From positions 1 through 64,000 of the forward strand of contig PLME01000008.1 of NCBI GenBank assembly GCA_003142375.1: 64,000 bases of DNA. The letters run 5' to 3'. Source of the DNA: Dehalococcoidia bacterium. GTDB taxonomy: Bacteria; Chloroflexota; Dehalococcoidia; GIF9; UBA5629. Under the pieces are notes generated by a model that worked only from the letters and a program-made list of their open reading frames with translations, was not told the DNA's origin and searched no databases. This document shows positions 55,221 through 63,820 of the stretch, in pieces. Within the stretch, counting starts at the first letter, position 1; each line of letters begins with the position of its first letter. The translations under genes and the position numbers were made by a program.

Positions 55221-56402
55221 ATGAGAAAAGTATATATGGACAATGTAGCGGCCGCTCCCTTGCTTCCCGAGGTGAGAGAGGCCATGATGCCGTTTCTTAA
55301 AGAAACGTTTGGAAACCCTCAATCCTTGCATTCATGGGGCGATGGAGCAAGGGATGCTCTTGAAAAGGCACGTGAGCAGGTAGCTTCCCTGATAGGCGGA
55401 GTTGCCGAAGAAGTGTTCTTCACTTGCAGCGGCACCGAGTCAAATAATATGGCGGTCAAGGGGATAGCAAGGGCCAGGGCCGATAAAGGGAAACATATAA
55501 TTATTTCCGCCATTGAGCATTTCTCCGTGATGAATTCTGCACGCACACTGGAGAAAGAAGGGTTTGAGGTCACGATGGTACCTGTGAATAGCTACGGTAT
55601 AGTCGACCCTGATGAAATAGTCCGCAATATCAGGAAGGATACAGTGCTGGTTTCCATCATGCACGCTAATGGCGAGGTAGGTACAATTGAGCCGATAGTC
55701 GAGATAGCGAAAAAACTGCCCAAAGACGGCCCGGCCTTCCATACCGATGCAGTGGCAAGCACTGGGAATATACCGATCAATGTGAAAGAACTGGGCATTC
55801 ATGCCCTGAGCCTGGCAGGCAACCAATTTTACGGGCCCCGCGGCAGCGCGGCCCTGTGGGTAAAGCGAGGAGTGAGGATACTGCCTCTCATGGACGGCGG
55901 CATCCAGGAAGGCGGCCGGCGGCCGGGGACCGAAGATGTGCCGGCGATCGTAGGATTGGGAAAGGCTGCCGAGATAGCCAAAGCGGAAATCCCCGCAAAG
56001 AGCAGCAGATTTATCCGCCTGCGCGATTTGTTGATAGAGGGGGTATTAAACAAAATCGAGCATTCCATGTTGACCGGACACCCTACCCAACGTTTGCCCA
56101 ATTATGCCAGTTTCTGCCTGAGGTTCATCGAGGGCGAGGGAATGCTTATGCTGCTTGATAGCCATGGTATAGCCGGCGCCAGCGGATCCGCTTGCACCTC
56201 CCGTGCGCTGAAAGCGTCACATGTACTCCTTGCTATGGGGATATCCCACGAGGTGTCGCAGGGCTCCATGCTGTTTACCCTTGGTCTGGACAACACAGAA
56301 GATGACGTTGCTTATGTTCTGGAGAAGCTGCCGCAGGTTGTGGACCGGCTTAGGCAGATGTCTCCATTGTATTCAAAATTTATCAAAGAGCAGAAGGGGT
56401 GA
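55221..56402 (+). CDS. iscS: NifS/IscS-family protein lacking the PLP lysine
   Basis: A 393-residue class V aminotransferase fold protein. The expected Schiff-base Lys is Gln202 (LAGNQFYGPRG instead of SGHKFYGPKG), and the PLP-stacking Gln partner is Ala179 (DAVAST). His100 and Asp176 remain, as does the catalytic-loop Cys325 in ASGSACTSRAL. The codon (CAA, 55824-55826) is unambiguous. Archaeoglobus fulgidus IscS has the same loss and binds IscU and Fe-S cluster through its Cys rather than acting as a PLP desulfurase. iscU follows 5 bases downstream. Confidence 0.9.
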   Translation: MRKVYMDNVAAAPLLPEVREAMMPFLKETFGNPQSLHSWGDGARDALEKAREQVASLIGGVAEEVFFTCSGTESNNMAVKGIARARADKGKHIIISAIEHFSVMNSARTLEKEGFEVTMVPVNSYGIVDPDEIVRNIRKDTVLVSIMHANGEVGTIEPIVEIAKKLPKDGPAFHTDAVASTGNIPINVKELGIHALSLAGNQFYGPRGSAALWVKRGVRILPLMDGGIQEGGRRPGTEDVPAIVGLGKAAEIAKAEIPAKSSRFIRLRDLLIEGVLNKIEHSMLTGHPTQRLPNYASFCLRFIEGEGMLMLLDSHGIAGASGSACTSRALKASHVLLAMGISHEVSQGSMLFTLGLDNTEDDVAYVLEKLPQVVDRLRQMSPLYSKFIKEQKG

Positions 56403-56407
56403 TATTT

Positions 56408-56848
56408 ATGCCTGTATATAGTGAAAAGGTAATGCAACACTTCATGAACCCGCATAATGTGGGCGAGATTGCCGATGCCGATGGTATCGGGGAAATCGGG
56501 AACCCGGTTTGCGGCGACATGATGACATTTTACATAAAGGTAAAAGACAACCGCCTGGAGGATGTGAAGTACAAGACTTTTGGCTGTGGGGCGGCGATTG
56601 CAGTATCCAGCATGGTCAGCGATATGGTCAAGGGGAAGACACTGGAGGAAGCGCTGACGGTGACACCTTCCATGGTTGCCAAGGAGCTTGAAGGCCTTCC
56701 CAAAAACAAATTCCACTGTTCCAACCTGGGGGCACAAGCATTAAGGAAAGCCATCAGGAATTATGCCATTAAAAATAAGATAGATATACCGGGTCTTACT
56801 GATCAAGAAGAGCCGGAGGAGGAAGATGAACATGCCTGCGAAACCTAA
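56408..56848 (+). CDS. iscU: IscU/NifU-type Fe-S cluster scaffold
   Basis: A 146-residue scaffold with the three conserved Cys, Cys35 (NPVCGD), Cys60 (FGCGAA) and Cys104 (HCSNLG), plus Asp37. These three ligands are expected to hold a [2Fe-2S] cluster with a fourth ligand from the IscS partner. A Glu-rich tail (QEEPEEEDEHACET) ends the protein. It overlaps the next gene by 23 bases, which implies coupled translation. Confidence 0.95.
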   Translation: MPVYSEKVMQHFMNPHNVGEIADADGIGEIGNPVCGDMMTFYIKVKDNRLEDVKYKTFGCGAAIAVSSMVSDMVKGKTLEEALTVTPSMVAKELEGLPKNKFHCSNLGAQALRKAIRNYAIKNKIDIPGLTDQEEPEEEDEHACET

Positions 56849-57032
56849 AAAAGATGAAAAGCCCGTAATTTGCCGATGCGTCTGCCCGTACTGCGATGTT
56901 GAAATCATCGTGGAGGATTCACCTTTCTGCAATGTTTGCAAGGTGAGTTTTGGAAGGTGCGCCAGTTGCGGAGCCGTGATAATGGAAGAAAAAGCCGTCA
57001 AGTGTCCAAGCTGCGGTAAGCCGCTCAAATAA
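56826..57032 (+). CDS. Small multi-CxxC zinc-ribbon protein
   Basis: A 68-residue protein packed with metal knuckles: CRCVCPYC (16-23), CNVC (35-38), CASC (45-48) and CPSC (60-63). It would bind two or more zinc atoms or an Fe-S cluster. It overlaps the end of iscU by 23 bases and has GGAGGAGGAAG just before its ATG. Position suggests a helper in Fe-S or sulfur handling, but this is inference. Confidence 0.75.
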   Translation: MNMPAKPKKDEKPVICRCVCPYCDVEIIVEDSPFCNVCKVSFGRCASCGAVIMEEKAVKCPSCGKPLK

Positions 57033-57045
57033 TAGGAGGTTGGGG

Positions 57046-57528
57046 ATGGCCGAGAAAGAAAAGATGACCCTTATCCTTTTCTCGGGTGAAATGGATAAGG
57101 CATTGGCAGCATTCAATATAGCTGTGGGCGGGGCCAGTTCAGGTATGGACGTTACCATATTCTTCACCTTCTGGGGCCTGAATGTCATAAAGAGGAACGA
57201 GGGGAGCATCAAGAGCAAGGGTATAATGCGCAATATGTTGAACTTCATGAATCGCGGCGGCGCCAAACGCTTGCCGCTGTCCAAGTTCCACATGATGGGG
57301 ATGGGCAAGGCTATGATGCAAAGGCTGATGAAGGATATCAATTTCCCTCAGGTCGATGAGCTGATCAAATTGGCCAAGGAGCTTGACGTCAAGTTTATTG
57401 CCTGTACCACGACCATGGGCATGATGGGCATTACCAGGGATGCTTTTATCCCTGAGGTCGACACCTTTGCCGGTGTTGCCACGTATATCGCCGAAGCCCG
57501 TGAAAGCAAAATAAGTTTGTTTATTTAG
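57046..57528 (+). CDS. DsrE/DsrF/DrsH-like family protein
   Basis: A 160-residue protein of the DsrE-like family, recognised from the first strand MTLILFSGEMDKALAAFNIAVGGASSGMDVTIFFTFWGL and the VDELIKLAKELDVKFIACTTTMGMMGI helix/strand, where Cys near position 130 could carry sulfur. It has AGGAGG eight bases before the ATG at 57046. A TusA-type carrier follows by 10 bases, matching common DsrE-TusA pairs. Likely a sulfur-transfer protein. Confidence 0.85.
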   Translation: MAEKEKMTLILFSGEMDKALAAFNIAVGGASSGMDVTIFFTFWGLNVIKRNEGSIKSKGIMRNMLNFMNRGGAKRLPLSKFHMMGMGKAMMQRLMKDINFPQVDELIKLAKELDVKFIACTTTMGMMGITRDAFIPEVDTFAGVATYIAEARESKISLFI

Positions 57529-57538
57529 GAGCGGCGTA

Positions 57539-57772
57539 ATGAAAGCTGATGTGACGGTTGATTGCCTCGGCCTGTACTGTCCGATGCCTATCGTGCATAC
57601 CGCCAGGAAAATGAAAGAAATGCAGCCCGGCCAGGTGCTTGAAGTCGTTGCCGATGACGAGGGGATAAAGGAGGATATGCCTAATTGGGCCAAAATGACC
57701 GGGAATGAGTTCCTGGGCATCGAGGAAGAGGGTGGGAAATTGCACGTGTTCGTGAAGAAAGCTCAATCCTAG
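57539..57772 (+). CDS. tusA: TusA-family sulfur carrier
   Basis: A 77-residue sulfurtransferase of the TusA/SirA family with the hallmark Cys14-Pro15 in DCLGLYCPMPIV (CPxP), and the KMKEMQPGQVLEVVADDEG region typical of the fold. The Cys carries a persulfide in known members. It ends the isc-type cluster. In this context it may receive sulfur from DsrE-like proteins or a free sulfide route. Confidence 0.92.
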   Translation: MKADVTVDCLGLYCPMPIVHTARKMKEMQPGQVLEVVADDEGIKEDMPNWAKMTGNEFLGIEEEGGKLHVFVKKAQS

Positions 57773-57873
57773 TGTCCTTGATTGCAATGGCTTAGGGGCG
57801 TTGATATAATTTCTTACAGTTGTACTCGAATTTATAGGTAGCGACGGCCCAAACGGCCTCGCAAGAGGGGAAA

Positions 57874-58572
57874 ATGACAGCAAAGCCTCGAAAGAGCGTT
57901 GTGCAGAATATAATAAAAAACTTACTGGAGATGGAGATCCCCGAGATTCAGACTGCATCCAAGGAACTGGGAGAATGGATAAAGCAGCTTGAACAGCATA
58001 GCTTTAAATTACAGCACTATGCTACCGAGATTGAGAGTTGGGCCTCTGAGGAAGAGGAAGCCGATTCGATCGAGCTAACCGACTTAATCAAAGACCTTGA
58101 AGCCACTCTGACCGATATGCGTAAAACAGGAACGGCGGGGCCCCTTTTAGGCGCATTGGAGGCTGAAGAGCCCGGGGAAGCCTCCGACAGAGGGCAGCGC
58201 AGCAGCTATGGCAGGACCGGAAGGATTTTGAAAGAGCCCAAGATGGTGCCCAAGGCAGAGATCAAGGAATCGGAAGAGAATGCGCCGGTGAGGCAGATTG
58301 AACGTGCCAGGGACGTTGAGGAACCTGTCAGGAAGGAATCTGCCCGGAAAGCCCCGGCACGAAAGGTACCTGTCAGGAAAGAGCCTGCCAGGACGCCCCA
58401 GGGCGTTCTGATAGCAAAAGATAGCGAGAAAACACGGGTAAAAGCCGAATTGCCGACAGGCGGAAAGGAACTTGCATCGCGTGAAGCTGCCAGGACCCCG
58501 AGAGAAATCGAAGAGGGTCCCAAGGGGTATTTAACACCCGAAGGGTTCGTAATACGACGGCTGCGCCCATAG
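57874..58572 (+). CDS. Coiled-coil protein with basic PARK-type repeats
   Basis: A 232-residue protein. Residues 1-90 are a coiled coil with many Glu/Gln (IEIPEIQTASKELGEWIKQL), and residues about 135-175 repeat PVRKESARKAPARKVPVRKEPARTP (short Arg/Lys/Pro/Ala units). It has no signal peptide and no recognised family. It stands alone before the tRNA array. Function unknown; nucleic-acid contact is possible. Confidence 0.6.
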   Translation: MTAKPRKSVVQNIIKNLLEMEIPEIQTASKELGEWIKQLEQHSFKLQHYATEIESWASEEEEADSIELTDLIKDLEATLTDMRKTGTAGPLLGALEAEEPGEASDRGQRSSYGRTGRILKEPKMVPKAEIKESEENAPVRQIERARDVEEPVRKESARKAPARKVPVRKEPARTPQGVLIAKDSEKTRVKAELPTGGKELASREAARTPREIEEGPKGYLTPEGFVIRRLRP

Positions 58573-58583
58573 ATCAGGTTCAT

Positions 58584-58656
58584 GCCCCTGTAGCTCAGTG
58601 GATAGAGCAGCGGTTTCCTAAACCGCGTGTCGTGCGTTCGACTCGCACCAGGGGTA
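58584..58656 (+). tRNA. tRNA-Arg (CCT)
   Basis: Acceptor GCCCCTG pairs with CAGGGGT, with a G-T pair at position 1-72. The anticodon loop TTCCTAA gives CCT. CCA is not encoded, unlike most tRNAs in this array. Confidence 0.92.
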
Positions 58657-58687
58657 CTTTAAAAAATACATATTTTTAGTATAATTT

Positions 58688-58764
58688 AGGGGCGTAGCTC
58701 AGCCTGGTAGAGCAGCGGTCTCCAAAACCGCGTGTCGTGGGTTCGAATCCTGCCGCCCCTGCCA
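58688..58764 (+). tRNA. tRNA-Trp (CCA)
   Basis: Acceptor AGGGGCG pairs with CGCCCCT; anticodon loop CTCCAAA gives CCA. Discriminator G, then CCA encoded at 58762-58764. Confidence 0.96.
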
Positions 58765-58765
58765 T

Positions 58766-58853
58766 GCCGAGGTGGTGGAATCTGGTAGACACGCCATCTT
58801 GAGGGGGTGGTGGGCGTAAGCCCGTAGGAGTTCAAATCTCCTCCTCGGCACCA
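58766..58853 (+). tRNA. tRNA-Leu (GAG)
   Basis: Class II tRNA with a long variable arm. Acceptor GCCGAGG pairs with CCTCGGC; anticodon loop TTGAGGG gives GAG. Discriminator A and CCA are encoded at 58850-58853. It starts one base after the tRNA-Trp end. Confidence 0.94.
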
Positions 58854-58881
58854 GATTGTTAATTATCTTTTTGTGGAGCGA

Positions 58882-58956
58882 GCGGAAGTAATTCAGTGGT
58901 AGAATGCCTCCTTGCCAAGGAGGATGTCGCGGGTTCGAATCCCGTCTTCCGCTCCA
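58882..58956 (+). tRNA. tRNA-Gly (GCC)
   Basis: Acceptor GCGGAAG pairs with CTTCCGC; anticodon loop TTGCCAA gives GCC. CCA encoded at 58954-58956. Confidence 0.95.
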
Positions 58957-58969
58957 TTTTTTATTTCGT

Positions 58970-59045
58970 GGCGGCGTAGCCAAGTGGTTAAGGCGGGGGT
59001 CTGCAAAACCCCTATGCAGCGGTTCAAATCCGCTCGCCGCCTCCA
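58970..59045 (+). tRNA. tRNA-Cys (GCA)
   Basis: Acceptor GGCGGCG pairs with CGCCGCC; anticodon loop CTGCAAA gives GCA. CCA encoded at 59043-59045. Confidence 0.95.
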
Positions 59046-59053
59046 AAAGATAT

Positions 59054-59136
59054 GCCGAGGTGGCGGAATGGCAGACGCGGCGGACTTAAAATCCGCTTCC
59101 CTCACGGGAGTGTGGGTTCAAGTCCCTCCCTCGGCA
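59054..59136 (+). tRNA. tRNA-Leu (TAA)
   Basis: Class II tRNA: acceptor GCCGAGG pairs with CCTCGGC; anticodon loop CTTAAAA gives TAA. CCA not encoded (ATTAA follows). It is the last of six tRNAs; the 211-base stretch to 59347 holds nothing else recognised. Confidence 0.92.
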
Positions 59137-59347
59137 TTAACCCCCACTTTTCAGCCCAAATCTGTTAATAATGTTAACAAACTTAGCTACGACTTGTTAA
59201 CAAAGTTTCTGTAGTCGAGAAGGCAGGGTTTATCCCCCCTACAATCCCCGTCGTTCATCAGATACCCTATACTCCTGTAACGGGCCCAATCTCAATATGC
59301 CCTATCAGGGGCACGGGGACTGGACAACGCTTTATTGAGAAACAGGA

Positions 59348-60148
59348 TCAAATAAAAAATTCCGGCGCTTTTCTTTCCTGAAAACTTCTACTTAACCATT
59401 GCGCCACTTTTATTATCCGCGCATCTTCCATAACACGCGCTTCAATCGGACAGCTTTTTACACAGGCACAGCAGCGGATACATAGAGTTTTATCCGTTAG
59501 CACAGTTGTATTTACCGTAATTGCTGCAGTTGGACATACCGTAGCACATGCACCACAAAGATTACAAAGATTATCCAGTATTATCGGTGATATACCTGGC
59601 AATGCGACAATATCTTTATATGGAAAATTTCCCGGCAACGGTAACGTGGCGATTGCATCAAGGCTCTTTATCTCCCCTATTTTCTTACTGACCATTGCAC
59701 CGAAATCTCTCGCTTGTATCAGGTCTTCTGTATCCGGACGTCCTTCAGCAATAGGGTTTGCCGTCGTTGAATATGAGTGCTCACCTATAAATGCCCCTGC
59801 AGCAACAGGGATGAACCCAACTTCTTTGACGAGATCCGACAGTTCCAAGAGAGCGTCTTCATACGCCCGGTTGCCGTACACGACTGTTATCGCGGCCGGA
59901 GTTTTATCGGCCTTGAGCTTTTTCAACCTTTGGACTGCTATGCTAGGAATCCGCCCTGCGTATACCGGCGCGCCGATGACGGCGAAATCATCTTGTTTTA
60001 TTGTGAAATTCATCGTTTTTACAGTAGGAGTTGTTAAATCAATATGCTCGACCACGGCTGCCTGTAGTCCATGGATAATCCCTTCGAGAATTTTTTTGGT
60101 TGTACCGGTGGGAGAAAAATATACTGATATGGCTTTATTGATAGTCAT
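59348..60148 (-). CDS. EFR1-type flavodoxin-ferredoxin protein
   Basis: A 266-residue protein joining an N-terminal flavodoxin-like domain (FSPTGTTKKILEGI, FMN-loop pattern) to two C-terminal [4Fe-4S] ferredoxin motifs (CNLCGACATVCPTA and CIRCCACVKSCPIEA). This is the EFR1 family arrangement found in clostridia and other anaerobes, with no known substrate. It is monocistronic and follows a 167-base gap. It likely passes electrons between flavin and Fe-S proteins. Confidence 0.9.
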   Translation of the reverse strand: MTINKAISVYFSPTGTTKKILEGIIHGLQAAVVEHIDLTTPTVKTMNFTIKQDDFAVIGAPVYAGRIPSIAVQRLKKLKADKTPAAITVVYGNRAYEDALLELSDLVKEVGFIPVAAGAFIGEHSYSTTANPIAEGRPDTEDLIQARDFGAMVSKKIGEIKSLDAIATLPLPGNFPYKDIVALPGISPIILDNLCNLCGACATVCPTAAITVNTTVLTDKTLCIRCCACVKSCPIEARVMEDARIIKVAQWLSRSFQERKAPEFFI

Positions 60149-60315
60149 TATAAATATCCTTTCTATTTAAAAGTATACTGAAACCGGATAAGCTCTTGTC
60201 AAGTGATCTGCCCCCAATATATGTCCGCTGTAAGTTAGCCCCACAAGAAGAATAAGCATTCCTCCCAAATGACGTAATCATATGAAGAGGACTTTTTAAG
60301 AATGGTGGATAATAA

Positions 60316-61032
60316 TCAGGCCAGTTTGATAGCAGCGTCGTTCTTGATGTGCTCGATGAACCGCAGGTACATTTTGGTTCGCAGCTCGTTCCTCAATCCG
60401 TAAGGGGTTACGAATTTTCCCTTAAGCCATATCCTGTTCTCATCCACATGTATCAAAACATGGCGATCGCTCTCGGCTTCGTGCAGGAATGCGGGATAAT
60501 TGTCCTTGAAAGCCTCTTTAGACTGCTTTACGTATACTGCATCCTCACCGTTGATTATATCTTCGAGGAGCCACACAGCATGTGCTATATCGCTATCGGA
60601 AGATATCGGTATCCGTATTTCGTCGAAAATATAATCGCACTGCATTATTTTGCAGTTTTTCTCATAGTTTTTGGAGAAATTCAGCACTGGCTGGTCCAGC
60701 ACAATCAGGTTGGGCACATGCAATATTTTACCTGTCAGCTCGCCGCCCAATTTCTCATCCTCGCCCACTTCATCCAGCGTGAGGTAAAAGATGCCGATAT
60801 GCCGGACATCTCCCTTGTATCTGTCGATCCTTATGCGGTCGCCTTCGTGAAGCATATTCGAGAAGACGATGATGAAATAGCCGAAGTAGCTGGCAACGTA
60901 TTTTTGAAGGGCAAGCGCCAGGCCGATGGCAATTATCGAGATATAAATGGCCAGATTGCTGTAAAGGGCAACGGCAACTAATATGGCCAGAGCGCAAAAT
61001 GCGGTGAAGAGCGCCAGTAAACGGGTTTTCAT
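60316..61032 (-). CDS. Small MscS-type mechanosensitive channel-like protein
   Basis: A 238-residue protein. Two N-terminal membrane helices (about 5-40) are followed by the MscS-like pore and beta domain (GLALALQKYVASYFGYFIIVF and HEGDRIRIDRYKGDVRHIGIF). A long soluble C-terminus carries the Glu/Asp-rich VGEDEKLGGELTG insertion. It is shorter at the N-terminus than typical MscS. It starts seven bases after the CARDB-type protein gene and so may be co-transcribed. Confidence 0.82.
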   Translation of the reverse strand: MKTRLLALFTAFCALAILVAVALYSNLAIYISIIAIGLALALQKYVASYFGYFIIVFSNMLHEGDRIRIDRYKGDVRHIGIFYLTLDEVGEDEKLGGELTGKILHVPNLIVLDQPVLNFSKNYEKNCKIMQCDYIFDEIRIPISSDSDIAHAVWLLEDIINGEDAVYVKQSKEAFKDNYPAFLHEAESDRHVLIHVDENRIWLKGKFVTPYGLRNELRTKMYLRFIEHIKNDAAIKLA

Positions 61033-61039
61033 TTTATTG

Positions 61040-61846
61040 TTATACGCCGGTCATGACACGGAAAATGCCGTTGGCACTGTCAACGGAGACATAGTAGTCA
61101 CCCGGAGCTCCGGCAACGACCATGAAGGTGACCTCTTCGCTTTGGCCGGGATTGAGGGCTATATCGTTTACAGCCTCTAATTGTTGGTTGACTTTGAATT
61201 CGGCTTTATGTGTCACAGGATCAGGCCCGGGGTTGACCAGGGTAGCAACGATTCCGACAGTGCTTCCCGGGCGCACGCGGTCGGGCAGTATCTGCAGGTT
61301 TGTTACGGTAGTTGTGTCATGGAACGGCTCTTTAACCGGCGTTTGTGAAGCAATAGACTGGATGTGGCTGGGCACGCTTAATTGTGAACCGGCGGGTTTA
61401 TTTCTAAAATTTGGTATGAGCGCAACGAGCGCCTTCAATCCGGTTGCTTCGGGCACAGAGACATCGTTGGAACGCTGGGCGTTTAGCAGAGATGTAAAAT
61501 GGGAGAGTTGCTCTTCGGCGATGGCAGCCTTTTTTTCGGGGTTTTTAGATAGTTTCAAATAAGCGGCAGCCGAAAGCTGGCCGACCTTAAACCTGGTTTC
61601 CAGATTGGCCAGTTCCTGCTTGTAAACGGATAGCTCTGTGGATTTCATATTGATTCTTTTATTCAAATCCTGCCGGATAAGATCGATTTTAGATAGCGCA
61701 TGCTGCAAGTTGGACGCGTATTCCATTTTGAGAGCGTTATAGGAGATATCATTGACTGCCCTGTCGTTGCGGAGTTTTTCCAAATTGCTCAGGAATACCT
61801 CAGCTTTCTCCTTGTGGATGAGCGCCGTACGCAGCATATCTTCCAT
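61040..61846 (-). CDS. Coiled-coil protein with C-terminal CARDB-like domain
   Basis: A 268-residue protein. Residues 1-120 are coiled coil (FLSNLEKLRNDRAVNDISYNALK, then LVSYKQELANLETRF-type heptads). The C-terminal 90 residues are a beta-sandwich of the CARDB pattern: NLQILPDRVRPGSTVGIVATLVNPG, then LNPGQSEEVTFMVVAGAPGDYYVSVDSANG. There is no clear signal peptide. It precedes the MscS-like gene, so it may regulate or bind that channel. Function unknown. Confidence 0.65.
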   Translation of the reverse strand: MEDMLRTALIHKEKAEVFLSNLEKLRNDRAVNDISYNALKMEYASNLQHALSKIDLIRQDLNKRINMKSTELSVYKQELANLETRFKVGQLSAAAYLKLSKNPEKKAAIAEEQLSHFTSLLNAQRSNDVSVPEATGLKALVALIPNFRNKPAGSQLSVPSHIQSIASQTPVKEPFHDTTTVTNLQILPDRVRPGSTVGIVATLVNPGPDPVTHKAEFKVNQQLEAVNDIALNPGQSEEVTFMVVAGAPGDYYVSVDSANGIFRVMTGV

Positions 61847-61901
61847 ATCAGTAAACCAGTTTACCTAATATTAGCATTAATTAAATTCCGGCATCCATAG
61901 C

Positions 61902-62855
61902 TTACAGCCCTTTTTTCCGTTTGATCACTCCTTTGACGGCTTCCACGATGTCCCCGGCCGTCAGCCCCTGCATTTCCAGCAACTCCTCGGGCTTGCCCGA
62001 TTTACAGTAAGTATCGTTAATGCCCAGGGATGCCAGTGGAACGGGCTTATTGCAGGATATTATTTGGGCTACCATGCTTGCCAGTCCCCCGTGCAGCAGA
62101 TGTTCCTCTGCCGTGACAATTGCTCCTGTATCGGAGGCAGCGTCAAGAATTGATTTTTGGTCGATCGGCTTTAGAGTCGACATGTTCAGCACACGGCATT
62201 GAATGCCTGATTTGCTCAAAGAATCTGCGGCCTGGACTGCCATGGACACCATGATGCCGGTAGCTATTATGGTGCAATCTTTGCCGTCCCTGAGCTTGTC
62301 GCCCTGGCCTAATTTAAATGCGCAGCCGCCGGGATACAGAACGGGTGTTTTGGAACGTCCCAGCCTTATATAAAAGGGCCCTTCGGTCGATATGGCGGTT
62401 TTAATGACTTCCACCGTTTCAATGGCATCGGATGGCACAACGACATTGAAGTGAGGCAGAGAGCAGTAAAGGGAAATATCTTCGATGGCCTGATGTGAGG
62501 AGCCATCCTCACCCACTGTGATCCCCCCGTGTGTTGCAACTACCTTTACGTTGCTGTGAGGCTGTGCTATACACATGCGCACCTGGTCGAAGCATCTGCT
62601 GGAGGCAAATACAGCGAAGGTGCTGGCAATAGGGATTTTCCCGCAGGAAGCAAGGCCTGCGGCAATGCTTATCATATTCTGCTCGGCCAACCCGCACTCG
62701 ATAAACCGGTCGGGATACGCCTGGGCGAAATACTTGGTCATGGTGGAGCGTGAGACATCGGCATCCAGCACAATAATACGGTTATCAGCCGCCGCCAGTT
62801 CGGTAAGAACTTTGCCGAAGGCCTCCCGGGTGCTAAGTTCGCTGTAATTCGTCAT
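61902..62855 (-). CDS. Transketolase, C-terminal subunit
   Basis: A 317-residue polypeptide equal to the pyrimidine-binding and C-terminal domains of transketolase. STREAFGKVLTELAAADNRI, the FIECGLAEQNMISIAAGLA catalytic stretch (with Glu and Asn near thiamine), AVFASSRCFDQVRMCIA and VTAEEHLLHGGLASMVAQ are all visible. Split transketolases are found in Chloroflexota and archaea. Its start overlaps the N-terminal subunit gene by four bases, so the two are translated together. Confidence 0.93.
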   Translation of the reverse strand: MTNYSELSTREAFGKVLTELAAADNRIIVLDADVSRSTMTKYFAQAYPDRFIECGLAEQNMISIAAGLASCGKIPIASTFAVFASSRCFDQVRMCIAQPHSNVKVVATHGGITVGEDGSSHQAIEDISLYCSLPHFNVVVPSDAIETVEVIKTAISTEGPFYIRLGRSKTPVLYPGGCAFKLGQGDKLRDGKDCTIIATGIMVSMAVQAADSLSKSGIQCRVLNMSTLKPIDQKSILDAASDTGAIVTAEEHLLHGGLASMVAQIISCNKPVPLASLGINDTYCKSGKPEELLEMQGLTAGDIVEAVKGVIKRKKGL

Positions 62856-63667
62856 GCCAGTTCTTTAAGGGCCAGTTCAGTTTCAGCTTTATTAGGCGCC
62901 TTGCCGTGAAAGTCCACGTTGTTTTCCATAAAGCTCACGCCCTTGCCTTTAACCGTGTGAGCGACGATGACCACTGGTTTAGCGGTAATTTTCCTTGCGC
63001 TGTTTAAGGCCTCGATGATTTGAGTGATATCATGCCCATTGATTTCCATTACTTCCCAGTTGAAGGAACGCCATTTGGTTACGAAGGGCTCCAGGTTCAT
63101 TATGTCCTTGGTGGCGCCGTCGAGCTGAAGCCCATTGAAGTCAACTATGGCGATTAAGTTATCCAGTTTATAGTTGGGCGCAAACATGGCCGCTTCCCAT
63201 ACCTGGCCCTCATCACATTCGCCGTCGCCCAGCAAAACATAGGTGCGGTAATCCTTTCTATCCAGCTTGGCAGCCAGCGCCATGCCGATTCCAACCGACA
63301 AGCCCTGACCCAGGGAACCTGCCGATACATCCACACCCGGAGTCAAAGTGCTGTCGGTATGTCCCTGCAGACAAGTTCCTGTTTTACGTAGTGTATCCAG
63401 CCAGTCAAGGGGGAAATATCCGCATTCAGCCAGCGCTGCGTATAGAATGGGAGCAGCATGCCCTTTGCTGAGAATGAACCGGTCCCGGTCGGGCCAGTGG
63501 GGGTTCTTGGGATCGTGCCGCATGATGCTGAAATACAGCGCAGTTACGATATCGGCGGCAGAAAGCGATCCGCCGGGATGCCCGCTGCCGGCCTTGGAGA
63601 TCATGGTAATAACATCACGTCGGAGTTTGCGGGCGGTGCTTTCAAGGTCGTTAATGTTGTCTGTCAT
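62852..63667 (-). CDS. Transketolase, N-terminal subunit
   Basis: A 271-residue polypeptide equal to the diphosphate-binding domain of transketolase. SKAGSGHPGGSLSAADIVTALYF is the first substrate loop, ILSKGHAAPILYA the next, and GDGECDEGQVWEAAMFA plus VDFNGLQLDGA the thiamine-diphosphate/metal motif. It works with the C-terminal subunit gene directly downstream in non-oxidative pentose phosphate metabolism. Confidence 0.95.
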   Translation of the reverse strand: MTDNINDLESTARKLRRDVITMISKAGSGHPGGSLSAADIVTALYFSIMRHDPKNPHWPDRDRFILSKGHAAPILYAALAECGYFPLDWLDTLRKTGTCLQGHTDSTLTPGVDVSAGSLGQGLSVGIGMALAAKLDRKDYRTYVLLGDGECDEGQVWEAAMFAPNYKLDNLIAIVDFNGLQLDGATKDIMNLEPFVTKWRSFNWEVMEINGHDITQIIEALNSARKITAKPVVIVAHTVKGKGVSFMENNVDFHGKAPNKAETELALKELA

Positions 63668-63784
63668 ATTTACCAGATATTACGGGAGACGCCGATGATC
63701 ATCACTGGACAGCTATAGTTGGATTTATTATAGGATACCGTAGATTAAGATGTCTATTTTAAATCGCTGCCTCCGCCACATTAA

Positions 63785-63813
63785 TTGAGATTAGCAGCAC
63801 TGTAAATTATAAT
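63785..63813 (+). promoter_or_regulatory. Promoter for the terminal amidohydrolase-like gene
   Basis: TTGAGA (63785-63790), 17 bases, TATAAT (63808-63813, perfect). The predicted transcription start (63820-63821) coincides with the ATG at 63821, so the mRNA may be leaderless. Confidence 0.75.
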
Positions 63814-63820
63814 GCTTATA

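Noticed and set aside
59137-59347. Integration site next to tRNA-Leu
   Set aside because: No integrase, no repeat of the tRNA 3' end and no change in gene content nearby was seen.
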